Shown here: positions 1 to 15,200 of the stretch, piece after piece
Layout of the letters: the number at the start of each line of letters is the position of its first letter
Numbering within the stretch: position 1 is the first letter of the stretch
Assembly: GCA_030141605.1 (NCBI GenBank)
Contig: JAQGDQ010000015.1
Span: forward strand, 188,001-252,000
Source of the DNA: Tubiluchus corallicola
Taxonomy: Eukaryota; Priapulida; Priapulimorpha; Priapulimorphida; Tubiluchidae
Direction: 5' to 3'
DNA length: 64,000 nucleotides
Translations under genes and position numbers: made by a program
Notes under the pieces: generated by a model
What the model was told of the DNA's origin: nothing
The model's input: only the letters and a program-made list of their open reading frames with translations
The model's database searches: none

Positions 1-150
1 CTGCTAGTACAATGCAAGAACAAGAAAAGATCTATATAGATGCAATAAGATTATATGTGCAATGAACACATTTATATGACATCACATATATGAAGTATGA
101 AAAAATATATTAAGACAATGACGATGGTTATCGAATCACATAGATATTAC

Positions 151-288
151 CTAAATTTTTATCCATTTTTCTGTGCATAGCAAAGAAAACAAGTGGCAAA
201 ACTTGACTGCCATGTGCTTTTAGTATGTCAGGACTATCTCTGCTCACAGCTTGTAAGGCATATGCAACAGCTGACTGGATGGTCTCAT
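151..288 (-). CDS. ECPAS: ECPAS exon 36 (last in window)
   Basis: Residues 1430-1476 ([31 protein letters not shown]). Matches the vertebrate [27 protein letters not shown]. The donor GTAATA leaves phase 1, so coding continues beyond the left edge. No stop codon is seen. Confidence 0.88.
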
Positions 289-3200
289 CTGAAATCAGGT
301 ATTAATCGTTTTTTGCAACAAACAATTGAAACGTATTTTTGCACAAAAATGAGCAAATTAGTCACAGCAGTGAAAATGACTTTTAAATAAGAGAAACAGG
401 TCTTCTAATAAAAGACTGAACATACTGTAAAAAGTAAAATAAACAATGAACATGCTGGAAATGTTTGTAAATGTTCTGAGGAAGACCTTACATAATGATT
501 TTTGGTTACATAAATTACAATGAAGGCAAGTTGCAGCAACATGTCAGCTTCGACAGATGGTGGGTATCATGTACTCCATTTATGAAGCCATAGTTTACTG
601 TACCAGTACATATAACAGTAAGCAGCACTACTCAGCAAGTTTTCAGTAACCAACTGTTTGGTGATTAAACATCAAAGTCTTAATACCATTACACATCCCC
701 AGGCACAGCAGTGCACTGGGGCCAAAACCACAAAAATTTCAATATGTAAATGATAATCAATTGGCAAACTATACAGACGGAGATTCCACAGTATGAAATT
801 ACTATGAATTTTTTATTATTAATCAAGTGTGAAGTGTTCAACACAAACATTGCAAAATTTCTTTGCAGACAATTTCTTTATGCACGAAATCCGTACACAT
901 ACATGCGAGGTTGCAGAGGTGACCATGATACTAAATCACAAACGAATGCCAATGTCCATTTGTAACATAATAACAAATATTTATAGTTTAGTATAGTATG
1001 TATAGTATTTTTTTATTGACAGCAAATCACAACATACATAAACATGGGGACCCTATGCAGGTGGGCCCCCGAAGCAACTGCCCAGCACGCCCATGTGATA
1101 AGATGGCCCTGATCAAAGTCAATAATTATGAATACAAATGCTGAAAGTAAATTCATGCTGGAGACAGTATTGTCTTAATCAAATGCTCTTAGTTTGTTTA
1201 AAATTACAAATTAAATTGTTCTGTCAGTAATCAATTGTGTTAACAATTGTGCATAACAAAGATTTAATCCTTAATGGCAACAACAGTGACAGTTAATAAA
1301 AAATTTCCACAATTAAGAAAAGAGGAAAAGCTCTTTTTTCTTCCTTTCTTAATAGTGAATTTTTTTTCATTAATAAACACTGAGTAATTTGCAAGCTGCA
1401 TATTTCGTTTAGAATGGTAAAAGTGTAATCGGAAAAAATATCATTTTGCAAGCTCAGTTCACAATAATTTAGCTAATACTTTTCTGGTTTACAGTATTGC
1501 ACAACTGAAACAGTGCACTGTTTTCTACTTTTTCCAATTTTACTAAACACCAACAGTCACTGATAATATTAACTATAGGAAAAACAGTTAGACGTACCAT
1601 CTTTTTCCATATACCATTCATTCAGCTTCAAAAACAGCTTGTCCACACTAGCATCTTTAGCACATCTGACTAGATGACCGATTGCAGTAGCATAGTGTTT
1701 TCTAACAGTCGCATTCCTATCTGTTAGCCCGTTCAACATTGCTCGCATTAACTTCCCTATTAGCAAAACATCCAGAAAACATAATGTTAATTTATTACAG
1801 TACTCAAGATAAAAGTATAGATAAAACCCAGAAAGTCCCTAAAAATAATTTACTTAATTAATAGTGTCAGTAACACGTTGTTAAAAGACCAGTAATATCA
1901 GCTGGTTTAATAGCTCTCAGAAAATAATGTTTTTTATATTTATTTACAACCAGACTTTAATTAAAATTTAATTTGATTTGATGGCTAAAGTTTACAGTTC
2001 CCCACAACCAAGAAATTAGTTGATGAAGTGGATTAGGATTAGGGTACTTAAATTGTGTGAGGAATTGTAAGCTCATTCTGATTTGATTTGATCTGGTAAT
2101 TAGATAAATCTTACAAGTTTGTTTTCTGACACATTGTAAGTACAAAGCACAAAAAAGTTAAGCAGTCACTCACAACCAATGGTTTCTAACAAAAATGCTA
2201 AGTTTGCCCTGAAATTGTCAAATTTAAGAAGCTGGAAATTTAGAAACTTAAAACTAATGCAGCTTGTTTAAGCATATCTTGTTAACAGTTCTTGATAGTT
2301 AGCATAAACAGTTTCTTTACGATGTTGATAGTATTTGAAAACACGATGATAATGTATCTGCAGTGTCAGTATCACCATTTAGCAGCACCACCTTTGCTAA
2401 AACCAACACCATTGTTACTCATTGCCATTGTTACTGCCATCATTAACATCATTACCATCAAAAAATTACTTTAGCAAACTGCCATACCTGCATGTGGTGC
2501 CAAATCCCGGGGAGAATGGACTGCAAGAGAAGTCACAAAGTTGGCACAACCAGCCTGAAATGCCAATAATGCAAATACTGTAAAGTTCACTCATGACTGT
2601 AACAACATAAATACAATTTGGCTTAATTACTAATATAGCAAACTTACAATTACTACTATGAGCCGTAAGGTCATGTGTATATATCAATTAACATCTGCTG
2701 TTATCTACATTTAAAATTCAACAGCAACTGCCACAACAATTAAATAATTAGTATATTACTGTACGCACTAGGTAGCTCATCAATTATCATAAGTTAAAAT
2801 GGTGTTTGTCAAAAATAGATTAGAAGGAAGCTGCTTTCCAATAATTCATTGATGCTGTCGTTAGTAGAGCAACTGCCTTGAAAACTTAATTCCTCATTGA
2901 AAAGGTTTTTGTCAGTTTTCTTCATGCCAATAAAAGAATTACAGAAAGATATCACATTAACCATAAATTAACCAAACTTGAAAAGATTAAAATATGGTTA
3001 AATGTGACAACAGGAAATAAAATTAATATGATTACCTTAGTTCCGAGTCCAATGCCACTCCGAATAAGATCACATAGACGAGGTACCAATTCTGACAACA
3101 CATCAGGATCAACAAATTGCACACACTGCAAAATATAATATCAAATAATTATTGCTGAATTAACATTTAGGGACAATTAACTCATCCAGTTAACTCTTAG

Positions 3201-6200
3201 AGTTCAACCTAGAAAAACTGAAAAAAATCAATTCATAAATTATTCAGACTAGAATTAGATGTTGAGTAACGTTTTATCAAAAAAAGTAATTGCACAGTGA
3301 GTATGCAAAAAATATGTCATTACTGAATAAAGAACTTCTATGAAAACTATATAAGAATGCACAGGCACAACTTGTGCTATTTACCTTATTTACAGTTTCC
3401 ATCATTGGGGATGTTTTAGAAGCAGCAACTCTTGCACTATCAAGCTAAAACAAACAATTACCATTGTTTTCTAATAAGGCATTCTAAATATTGTAAGATA
3501 TGTTTGATACAATTACTTTTAGTAAAATCTGTTTGTTTGTCCTTTGTTTTTAATACACATTCTTAACATGTAACACAAGTGTAAAATTTGCATCGTTCTA
3601 CAGAAAGTACGTGAAATTGTATTTGAAAAATGTACTAAAACAGCCTTAATGTACATTTCTAGCTTTGAATTTAATTGAAGTTACAACAACCAATTATTAA
3701 GGTAAAAGAGCGGAAACTATAGCGCAACCAGGCTTCCATTTTGCCAAACAGCTGTTATGATGATGACGCTCATCAAAATGTAAGCTAGTTATTTTATATT
3801 TTTATAAAATACTTACTTTGTCTTGTGTTTCCTGACTGCTGACACGCAAACTCAGGTAGTTCATTACCTGTGGTTCTAGTCCGCTAAGCGCTTCCAAAAG
3901 CGATGGTACCAAGATCGGTATATGGGGCTTCAATAGTGGCCCAGCATTTTTACTGAGCTTCACTAATGTAGCAAGACTAGAGATAAAAAAATACTGTTCA
4001 CATATACAAAATGAATAATTTTTTACAATATATGCAGGAACACGAGATCAAAAAATATACATGTATATCAACAAATACTTTTAAGTTTAGGGGTCTATTT
4101 GATTTCACTTCTCATTAGATGTTATTTGAAAATTTTAAGTAAATTATAAATTACCAATCATAATCATACCCAAGTGTACGGATTTCCGGAACAGAATTTT
4201 GCACACCATCTTTAAGAAGAACAGGTAAAACTTGTTTGATGGCTTCTTCCCCAATTTTGCCATAGTTAGGATCACAGATTTTGATGCAACACTAATAAAG
4301 AAAAGATACAGTAAACACGGCAAATCAACAATGTCATTTTTTCAAAGAAAGATTGAGGTTTAACAACTACACTAAATCTAAAACACGAATAAATTACGTA
4401 AATGTGACTACGAGAAAAGCTGATTTTTAAACTAGCAAGTTACAAAATGAAAAAACAAATTTTACCACAGTTAAAAAAATACTTTATACTTTTGCTTTAA
4501 CCCAAAAAACTTCAATAACTTGAGACAATCAGCTGGTTTACCTTGCTCAATGTTTGCAATGCTACATCGGCAGCTTTGCGCACGCTTTCTTTTATATCAT
4601 CTCTGACTCGAAGTAAAATCTCCCACAGGGTCGGTAATTCAGGCACTACAACATCTAGAGAACGTCCTCGCAGTAAGTCATTCAGTGCCATGCAGCTAGA
4701 TTCTCTTACACGCCACAAATTACTTGTTAAGTTTGTTATCAAGTCTTGAAGTATCTCCTTCATATACAAGTCAACCTAGACAGTGTTTTGAAAGAATAAA
4801 ATCACTACATAAGAAATGTATTAAAGAAAGTACGGAAAGATTATTACGAATTAAAAGTTTTTGAATAGAAGAATAAAACTCAGTTACAATTTACTAGTGC
4901 AGAGTGATTTATAAAAAATCTAAAAAGGATATAAAAAATCACTATCAGCATAGCAAAGTCTAAAGTAAAAATGCATTATATACTCATACTGATTAAACTC
5001 AAAAATAACTAGAAAGACTTATGCAACTTATAGAATGAATGATAAAAGATAGCACACCCATGCCCAGACAACATCGGGAACAGTAGTGGTACGAGGCAAC
5101 AGAACTTTGAAAATGTCAATTAATAAAAAAAATAAGTCTTTTTCTAGCAGGTCATGTCTGACTAAACCTTATGGTATGTTATTTTGTATTTAATTAAAAT
5201 TCAGTTATCTGCTTTAATTGCTACGTTACCAATAGTTATTTGCATTTTTAAGCAGCCATTTTTTGCTTATACAAACCACACTAATTTTACGTAGAGCTTA
5301 TAGCTTCCTTTTGAAGATTGTCAGAACATACAGATTTATGATTATTCAAATATGCAATTATTCAATAAGATTATGAAGTTTTTGGTGGTTGTTGTGCCAA
5401 TTTTATTTCTGCTAAGATTAAGATTTCCAAATAATTGATCTATTTCTGTTAAAAATGATATACAAAGAACAATTATGATAAACAAGGAAGGGATTTATTT
5501 CAAAAATATTCTCACACTGGACAAAATTTCATGCAACTGGTGACTAAGGATAAAACTGGCTTTTATTATGAATACTGATGTTTTAACTAGAAGCCTTACT
5601 CGCTTTATACAAAACTGTCAGTTTGCGTAATCTTTTCCAGAAACATAAAGTAATCTTGTACTTCGTATAATCATATGATCCGTATGAATTTTGCCACATG
5701 TACACATTACAAAAATCTTTTGGCCTCAGGAGACAGTGACTTGTAAGCTTAAATGGCTGGGTTTATGTCTAAATCTTTGTTATTCATAGATCAGCGAAGG
5801 TGATTGTAAATGTAAAGTAGGATGGATGTAAACATGTCACTTTAATAAATATTTTCTCACTTTTTCATTCACTAAAACATAACATACTATTTTTTTGTTA
5901 TCGGTAACAAGTGCATTCCACACACTAGACATGGCTTGCTGAACTTTTGGATTTGGATCATACTGGTATCTGTACAGCCGAGGCACAATTTTTGGAAAAT
6001 GCGGAGCTAGTTGCTCACTGGCCTGCGAAGCAATCATACTAAATCCAAATGCTGCTCCCTAAAATAAAAAAACAAATGTAAATAAGCTAAAAAAGATACA
6101 CAGTCATTTTGCAAAATAATGTGCAGTCACTGCAGTGGTTTAGTAACTCAAGCCTGGAAATACGCAAATCACCTCTAAAACAAGAAAAGTGTGTGACATC

Positions 6201-9200
6201 ACTGACTGTCTTCAAATCAAAATGCAAATGCATAGATGTTGTAGTGTGCTAATTAACACACTACAAACAACTTTTACTTGTAAAGAACTTGAGCTTTTAA
6301 ACTATCATATAAGTCAGAGGTAGCAACTGCTAACAACTTACATTTTTATAGAGATGTCTTAACGGTAAAATTAAATTTCCGTATTTTTTTAATTTGAAGC
6401 CTTATACCCTCATTCAGACTATAATTAATATCAGACTTCATACAGACTGACTAATTGTATTAAAATTATATTATTAATAACTTTGCAATTATTGGGAAGG
6501 AAGTTGCACAAAGTGAAATAACAATTCAGAAAATATTAACGTTGAATGAAATTAGCTGTAATTATGAAATACAAACGATGTTATAATTCTCTATAAAATA
6601 TCGTTTTTGTTATAAATCCCAGTTTTTATCGCAAATAATCACTGTTAATATTGAATGAGGCTTTCTTTCATCACAGAGCTCAATTATTATAAATAATAAA
6701 TTATAAATCATGCTTCCTTGTAATATAATATTTTTAAATACATAATTATTGGCAATTTGACAAGATAAAACTGCAAATTATTGTTTGTTACATAAAAGGA
6801 AAATTTAATTACGTAATTATAAAATATGTAATTATAAAAGTCTAGTCATGAAAACACAAAAAATCCATCTTTATGCTTCAAATTCAATAATACTATAGTG
6901 CAAATAAATACAGTAACAGCAGCAGGCAAACTTGATAATTTTGAAACAACCACAGAACTTAACTCATCTAGTTAGAATGGATGTATGAATTTACCCCTGC
7001 AAACTAACTCCTTTTTAGAGGAGATTCAACAAGACCAATGTTCCTGAATAGTGTATTCTATTACACATTTTAAAGCTAATTTGCAAATATAAAAATTTGT
7101 ATTACCAAACTAAATTTGTTTGACTGAAAGAGCTTATGCAACTGCACATCTTATGTAGAATGTATTTTTGTAAAAATGTAAGGCTTGATTAAATATCGGT
7201 GTGGTTAGCCTACTTATTGAATATTATAAAAGGTTATAATCAGACTACTATAGACTTACCCTTATGGCACTCTAGTGCCTATTTTGTTGTAGATTTTCTG
7301 ATATTTCAAATCTTTTGGAATTCATTATGAGAATTAAAAACATTATTGTTTATTTACGGCAGTAATCACACTTAGAATGCTAATAAAGTCAATAAGATGC
7401 GATGACGTGTAAATATTTCAGACGCATACCTTACGAGAGTTCCACGTAGCATGGTGATTAGCAAGGTGCATGAATTTATAAATAAGGTCAGGTTGATTCA
7501 GGTCTGTTGCCAAGCTGCAAAGTTCTTTATAAGTTGAAAGATTTCCATCCCTACAAAAAAATTTAAGAAAATCCAATTAGAGAAAGTACACTCTCCTATC
7601 AGGCAGTGTAACCGAAGTAATAAATTATGAGAAATTAGCAGCGCTAGAGAGCCAATGAAAGTTAAGCTAGATTAATAAAAAAATGGGTGTCAGGTGCACT
7701 TACCCTCCAGGAGCTTTTCCCAAGGTCCCTTCTTCAAACATCTTTGTGTCTTCTCCTATTTTGCGTTTCTGAGTTTTACCGGTCATCAGAGCATCAAGCA
7801 GCTGGGTAACCAACTGCTGTCGGTCATTGTCCATCCCATTCTCATACACCATTCCAAGACCCTTAGAAGCGACATCTTGGGTGAGCTCTGGTAAATAATC
7901 AACATTTCAACAGAATGCAAAGAAAAACACTTTAAAAACACAGCAAACTTCGTAGTTTAAGATGAATAAAAAAAACTGATTCCATATAAGCGTAAGCATT
8001 ATAGGTGAGATGTGTCAGGGACATATCAGAACAAGTCACTGTCAGTGATCAAAATGGTTCCGTGAAACTTCAACCAGCATCAAGGTATTGCACATAGTTC
8101 CAAAGAGTTACAAAATAATTTACGAAGTTATTAAAATAGTATCTTTTACATAAGCACTTTGAAGACTGTGGTGTAACAGGCTACCCAAACATCTTCAGTT
8201 TTTAAAGAATTTGTGTAAGCAATACCAGTCAAGTTTTGAGAATCTCTCTAATTTAGCAGGTGTTTAATTGCAAATGAGCAAAAGTTCATTGAATACACAC
8301 TAGCATGTGGCATGATTAGATTTCATCACCGATGCACCGGATGTCTCTAAACTTTCTCTTAAATAAATTTAAGATATGAGAATACACCAGGAAGGTTGAA
8401 TCAAGTTTGAACAGAAAAACAAAATCCAGGATAAGTGGAAAAAGGTGACCAGGATCAACTCTCCCACTCATCCCTGATTATCTGTGATATCATGTAAAGA
8501 CATTTCCACAGTGTGCAAACGGCAACAGCACATTTTTGTTTGAGACTCTGGGCAATAAGCGAACATTCTGTTGTAGCCTTCAGTACACTAATGTGTTGTA
8601 CATGTTTCTTGCCTTACCGTCAATCTATTTGGTACTTTACATGTGAGAGATGCGTCAGCTTTGAGGCAAGTATAACTTAATTCACAATTACTTGGACAAG
8701 TTTAAAACTTGAAAAAATCAAAGTACTCTCAAAGAGTCTATCTTTTGCTTGGCAACTTGGTAGTTTTGACTTTTTGGTAGCTGTCTCATTAGTCTAAAAT
8801 GAGCCATCGAACCAGCAAAGATGCCTCAGCCGTGTTCGAATGTCAAAACATCCCCTTCTTGGGAGGTAACCAGCAATGTTCAACACAGCTGCCAATGAAA
8901 TCACCCCGAACAAGTATCAAACCCAAGCAGCAGTCAACCAATCATGAGAAGCATACTCCTGTATAAGGCCATAAACCAAGGTGTTGTGAATATTTTAGCT
9001 GTTCTCCGACACATATGATTGGCATTGTTACTTAAAGCTAAAAACTGCAATACATTCTCTGATTAGTAAAACACATTTGGTAATTGATTGGCATTTTGAA
9101 ATTATTAAGTAGAGAGCTTTATCTTACCATCACTCTCTCCAAGAAGATTTACAAATGCTGTCTGAATGTCCATCAATTGTGATTTGACTGTTCTGTGATT

Positions 9201-12200
9201 TCCACATTTTTTTACCATAGTAAGAAGCCAAATACAAGCTGCCTAAACAAAATACAATCACCAACGATTGCACGTGTTCAAATGACCATACTTTTATTTC
9301 AAGAATATCAACTTATAGCAAGACCAAACACTAAAGTGAGGATGATAATGCATTAAATTACAGCGCAATCGCAACTATCTCGAAGATTAACAAAGTATTT
9401 ATGCAGCTTTAACAATATTTAATTTTAAAGAAATTAATAGTCTATTATGCTCAACCACTGCACATTAAAATTCGGTTAATTTGTACAATGATACAATGGA
9501 GCTACAATTACTGAGTTAATGATACCAGATTTGACCAAACAAATTCAATCTTTTTGTTGTAATATTGTTTCAATAAAGCTTGATTTCAAGAATCCAGTAA
9601 TTGCATGTGTATTCTATCATCAACCAATAATAATCTGAGAATTGGGATTTTAAATAAACTAGCCCGTAATATTGTGGTGAATTGCACTGTAAGGTTTCTA
9701 TGAACCTTAACTGTTTGAAAATTGTTTGATGCTTATAATTATTAAAATAATTGAGATTCTCTTCTACTTCTGTTGCAATACAAAATCTGATGGTTAGTAT
9801 TGCTAACAGATACACAAAAAGATGACATTTGTGGAACTCAAGTGAAATTTTGAACTTTCACGTGTCAAGAACTATCAGTCAACATAAACTTGACAAATAG
9901 AAACAAATTTGCCTAATAGTTTATAGATAATTTGTGTATGAATCGGCCTACCTGTCTATGACTGTGATTACCACTCACAACATACTTATTCAGTAGCTGA
10001 TCTAATAACCATGATAATTCATCCGGCTCCTCACTTTCTAAAGTACTCTTAAAAAAGATAGAATACCATATAGATTTACGGCAAAATAAAAACACCTTTA
10101 ATCCAAATAGTATAACATTTATTGTTTGGGCTACTCCAGAAAACAACATTTATACTTTTTTCACGACTTCTAAAGTAGCAACATTATTTGAAAAACAAAT
10201 CTATTAACGGCTCTAAGAACGAAAATAGGGCAACCTTTTTAAATGCTACGCACTAACTGAAAGACTTTTTCACACCTATAACCACGTTAACACAAAGAAA
10301 TTTTTTGCAGTTTGAACATGGTGTACATTTTTACTTTAAGATTTTTATATTTGTCTGTTTTAGTGTGTGTTTTCAGTATTTGTTTTCTCTTCAAAAGTTA
10401 ATTGAAGGCATTTTTACAGACTAAAATTGAGATACTAAAATTCAAAATTGAGGCAAGCTTGTCAGATTTGCTAAAATTTCAGTGTTTTATTTATATCTGT
10501 ATCTTAATTTCAAATTGATCAACTTCGATTGTCCAGATAAATGCAGTACCTACACAACACTCCTGACAAGCAACACATTTTTTGGATTTTAAAGTCTTGA
10601 AACTAGCTTTGAAAGCCTAGTCTAGCATCAAAAAAGATGATTTTCTAACTGTAAAAACTAACTCTTAAATAATTTTCTTAATCAACAAATTTAATTACTG
10701 TTTTGATGCTTTAAAGATGATGTATGTCTGCATTTAGATGCTTCTGCTTCATTAAAGTCATTTTGAGCTAAATTTCCATTATGTAATAATATAGTTTCAT
10801 CTTCCTCATATTTATGCTTTTTTTCAGTAACATTAAATGTGACATCATCAAGCAGGGCTAGATTTACCAACAGGCAAGGCAAAGGCCATTAGCCTAGAGC
10901 CTACGGGTATCTAGGGGCTAACTGAAACTTATTTGTCCCTCAGCATACCAATGTATAACCTTGTTTCAAGAGTACATCGGATATTTTATTATATAATGTA
11001 TTCAAAACCATAAGGGCCCCTATACAATATATATATTTATTTATGAAACATGCCAACATTTCTGTAAATCTTGATGTCCACTAATGAGTTTGGCCTAAGG
11101 CCAGCAAATTGGTAAGTCTAGCCCTGTCATCAAGACTCCTTTTACTTATATGTTTCACTATAGTATAGGCTAACTGCAAATAGTTGCACTATTTATAAAA
11201 AAATTAGAAGGCTAAAATTTTAGAAAGAGCATAAATTACAGTCAAATAATCCTTTTCACTCTTCTGCCACACGTCTCGACATAATGGAGATTTTTTTCCT
11301 AAGGCAGCCAACACTAAGGCATCGCCGCATGTAAAATGCAATTCTACTTGTTTCGCCTAATAAAACGAAAAATAAGAAGCATTAAAAATTTATTTCACAG
11401 CATTATATTATTAACATGGGTATGCCACAAGTTAGGGTAGTCTGTCAAATAAACATGTTCGCAGAGTGAACAATAAATTGTAATTTTTAGTATTTAACCT
11501 TCAGAAAGGGCTAGAAGAAATGTGTACAAATGTGAAAATTTAATTACTGGATACTGCTACATCTGCAAATCAAAAATGATTTTGAAATTATACACCCCCT
11601 TCCATAGGTACAATTGTTCAACTATCCAAACTGGCTGAATGGATCATCATTTTCTTTAGTTATGCATAAAATTTCACACATAAAAAGAATTTGCCCATGT
11701 GGACAGAAACTATTTTAGAAAACCCTCCACAGGGTCTTGCATATGAGAGTGTTCATAGACTCTTTTCACCTGTGCGGAATTAAGAAGCTGTTCCATCACA
11801 TATCGTTTCCATGGAAAGTTGTTATCTCCTATACAAAGACAAGCCAGCGTATTTATTGCTTTTTCCTTTACCTGCAAAAGTCAGATGACAATATACTGCT
11901 GATAACATAAAATACATTCATTAGTCACATACCAGTCAAAAAATTTCATACCAGTCAAACAAGAAAATGAGTAGAGCAAAAAGTACTATAGAAATACAAA
12001 AAATGTACATTGATAATTAACTGTTATTTAATGTTATCGACTTGTTCCAAATCAGATAATGCCAAAAATGGCATTCCATTAGTTCAAATCCTGATGTACA
12101 CACACAGAAAATAATGCAAAATATATGTGTTACACAGTATAATCTTAAGACTAGTCTAGACTTGATGGGTGTGAGCAGCCAACTTGTTCGCCTAAAATAA

Positions 12201-15200
12201 CTAGTGCAACAACAATTAGACATTTTGACTCTCCTATGTTTGTGTTATATATAAGCCGACTCACTGCATTATTTTCTTGACCGATGTCCAACTTTTTCAC
12301 AAGAAGCTTTACTATAGATGCCTTGGTTACTTCCTTATTGTCAGCTGATTCGAGACTGCCCTCAGGCAACGGTAGTGCCATCTTGCAAGCAACTTCAGAA
12401 AGGGCACTGCTCGCTCCCGAGACTACGACTGGATTAGAACTAAATAGCAGCTTCACTATAACAAATTTTTAGAAATCATAATTAGCTATGCACATGTAAA
12501 AGATCTATAAATCAAATTCCATTGATTTTTCTGTTCAAATGATCACCTATTCAACATTAGGCAAGGAACTTCGATACTTAAAGGGGAAGAAAAGGGGGTT
12601 TTTAAGTAAGTCCTGAAAAACTTTCATACTGCATTATAGTAATTAGCATTACAGTTACTACTTGAAAGACTTATATAACTGGAAAAGAAAATTCTTAATA
12701 ATTTAAAACATTCATACCACCTGGTTTAACATTACTGGTTTACTGTCCCAGTGTTATCACTGGCGCATCAAAAAAATGTTATTAATCTTACTGATAAAAT
12801 AAGGTATTTCATCCTTTTTTGCTCAGTTAGTAAAGTATGCGCTATGGATTATTTCACTATTTTTCTAATTTTACGCAATGTTACCCGAATTTACTTCAAT
12901 TTCTTCGTCTGTGACTGACAGTTAAACTGACTGTCAGTGAGGAGTTTAAATTTGCATTTCACACAGGTTTATATATGCTGATATAAGTTCTCCATGCATT
13001 AAGACATCATGTAGTGACACAAAATCTCAAGGCGATTTTTTTAAGTTTATGTAAAATTTCTCTATTCTTGATTTTTAATGAGACACGATTATGTACAAGG
13101 CTCAAGGTAGAGTTGACTCACTCTTGGAAACATTTATTGAACTTTACACAACTTGCTCCAAGAAGTTCCATCAATATCTGTAAATTTTAACTTAAACAAC
13201 AATAACTTTTGAGACACTGACACAGAAAACTACCTGGATATGTTTATGACATACCTATAACATTCACTGCATCATTGATATACATCTGCTGATCACTTTC
13301 CTGGTTTTTCCCTTTCCTGCTGAGGATAAATCCCAGTGCCAGAACTGAACCATGTTGGACCTCCACAACCTACAATTGTCAGCAATGAATTTAATCAGTG
13401 GTTCAAATTCACTAGCTTAAGGGTCTGGCAATATTGAACTGTTAGAGAATGACCTTCATTTTATGAAAATTTCATAAGCATCAGCTTGGATGCTAGGAAA
13501 AATCTTGTACTCTGTCCATCACACGTTTTTCAACTTAAAAAGCGTTTATCCAATTGAGTACAAATTTAGTAGGATGATTAGTTAGGATGTCCTTGGGTTC
13601 AAAAGAAAAAAATTGTGGCAATCCTTTTGTTAATTACTTACTTTTTAGAGCTCTTTAGTTAGCAAACTTTAAATTGCCTAAATGTTAGATCATAAGTTCA
13701 CTGTATAAAAAATATCTGCTGATGCTCCAGAAAGTTCTTATTTTTTCAAGTTGTTTCTTCAAAAATATACAGCAACAACTTGTTTTGTACTAGGTACATA
13801 TTTAATCACAATCTTCATAGCATTATGTGCTCAGCAGTATAAAACTAACTTGAGAATATACATGTATAACACCTAAAAGAGATTTTTTTCTGTCACACAT
13901 TTTACAGCTAACACAGAAACAATTCAACTACTAATTACATACTGCAAACTGTGATGTATATAATGTTACCCATTTTGAAATGCAAATATAACTGGTATAT
14001 TTACCTTATCTTCCACATTTTTTGTTAACTCTGTGATGATGTTAACAAACTCGTGTAAAACCAAGCTGGAGGTTACAGTCACAGCAAATAATTCAGCTGC
14101 ATATATTCTCATTTCTGAATTACTTGAATATAAAAATCTCTGAAAAATGTAAATTTGATATAGAAACCTACTTTAATGGCTGTATTAAAATAAGCTTCAA
14201 TAAATAGTGGGCAAAAGTCCATTAGAATAAACATTCTGTGCATGTCATAAACAGTCATATCATTAAAGATCAAGTACGGAAAGTAAATACAAATGTTTCA
14301 TCTGTAATTAATTACACAATCATTTACTAAGATAACTTTACTTTTTGATATTAAGTAGTATATATAAAAATTATCGAATCTATAAAAGACAAAAATGAAC
14401 TTAAACTAACAATCACACTGAAAAAGGGTACACAGAAAACCTTAGATACATTTCTTCAGTACCTTGATCCAATCAAGCTTATCAATAAACCTTGTTACAA
14501 ATACTTCAGGTGCTATGGCAACAATTTCCAAAAGGCAGTACATATTAAATGCACCTAAAAACAGCAAAAATATAATGCTCAGTATTAGTAGTCAAAAAAT
14601 GTTTCCAATAATAAATTACTTGACATGTATGTATGTTTTACTATTATTAGCCACATTTAAGTAAGTAGTTTTCTTAGGCAGAGTTATTTTCCTTTGTCTT
14701 AAGGAATGCACTAATCCATGGAAGTGCATGAATTCATATGTGCATGTGCGTGTAAGCACCCACTACTTAACTCAGCTATTAATAGTTGCTAAAATTTCCA
14801 CACACACACCAGCTCATTGCTTTTAATAAATTCTTTTGATCAGCATGCAGTTAGTAACTGTTTAACTAATCAAAGTGCTGCATAAAGCAAGATCTAATAT
14901 AAGAAATATTTAAATATTATTTTTATTAATTATTAATTATTATTAATTATTAATAATTATTATTAAGATAGTTACCTCCAATTGCACTCAGCAGGAGTTC
15001 AATAAGATTAACGTACATGACAACTGGATTATTATCTCCACTACCCGACTCCACATTGCACAAGTTGCGCACATATGAGCCAATACAAGGAGCATGTTCT
15101 TGCATATCTTTTGCTGAATCTACTGCAGGAGTCACTCCGGCACTAAATGCCAAACAAGTTCTTAAGTAACGCACAATCTAAAAAAAATTAATGAAGTACA

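Larger units (their letters stand above)
4776..9127 (-). other. ECPAS introns 25-28
   Basis: Three exons (26-28) interrupt this stretch. The introns between them are AT-rich, very much so around 6400-6850. A segment near 8500-9000 is less AT-rich and may be an old repeat. No ORF, RNA gene or element end is recognisable. Confidence 0.5.

Noticed and set aside
12824-12850. GCTCAGTTAGTAAAGTATGCGC, resembling a tRNA D-arm region
   Set aside because: No matching acceptor stem, anticodon arm or T-loop sequence follows.
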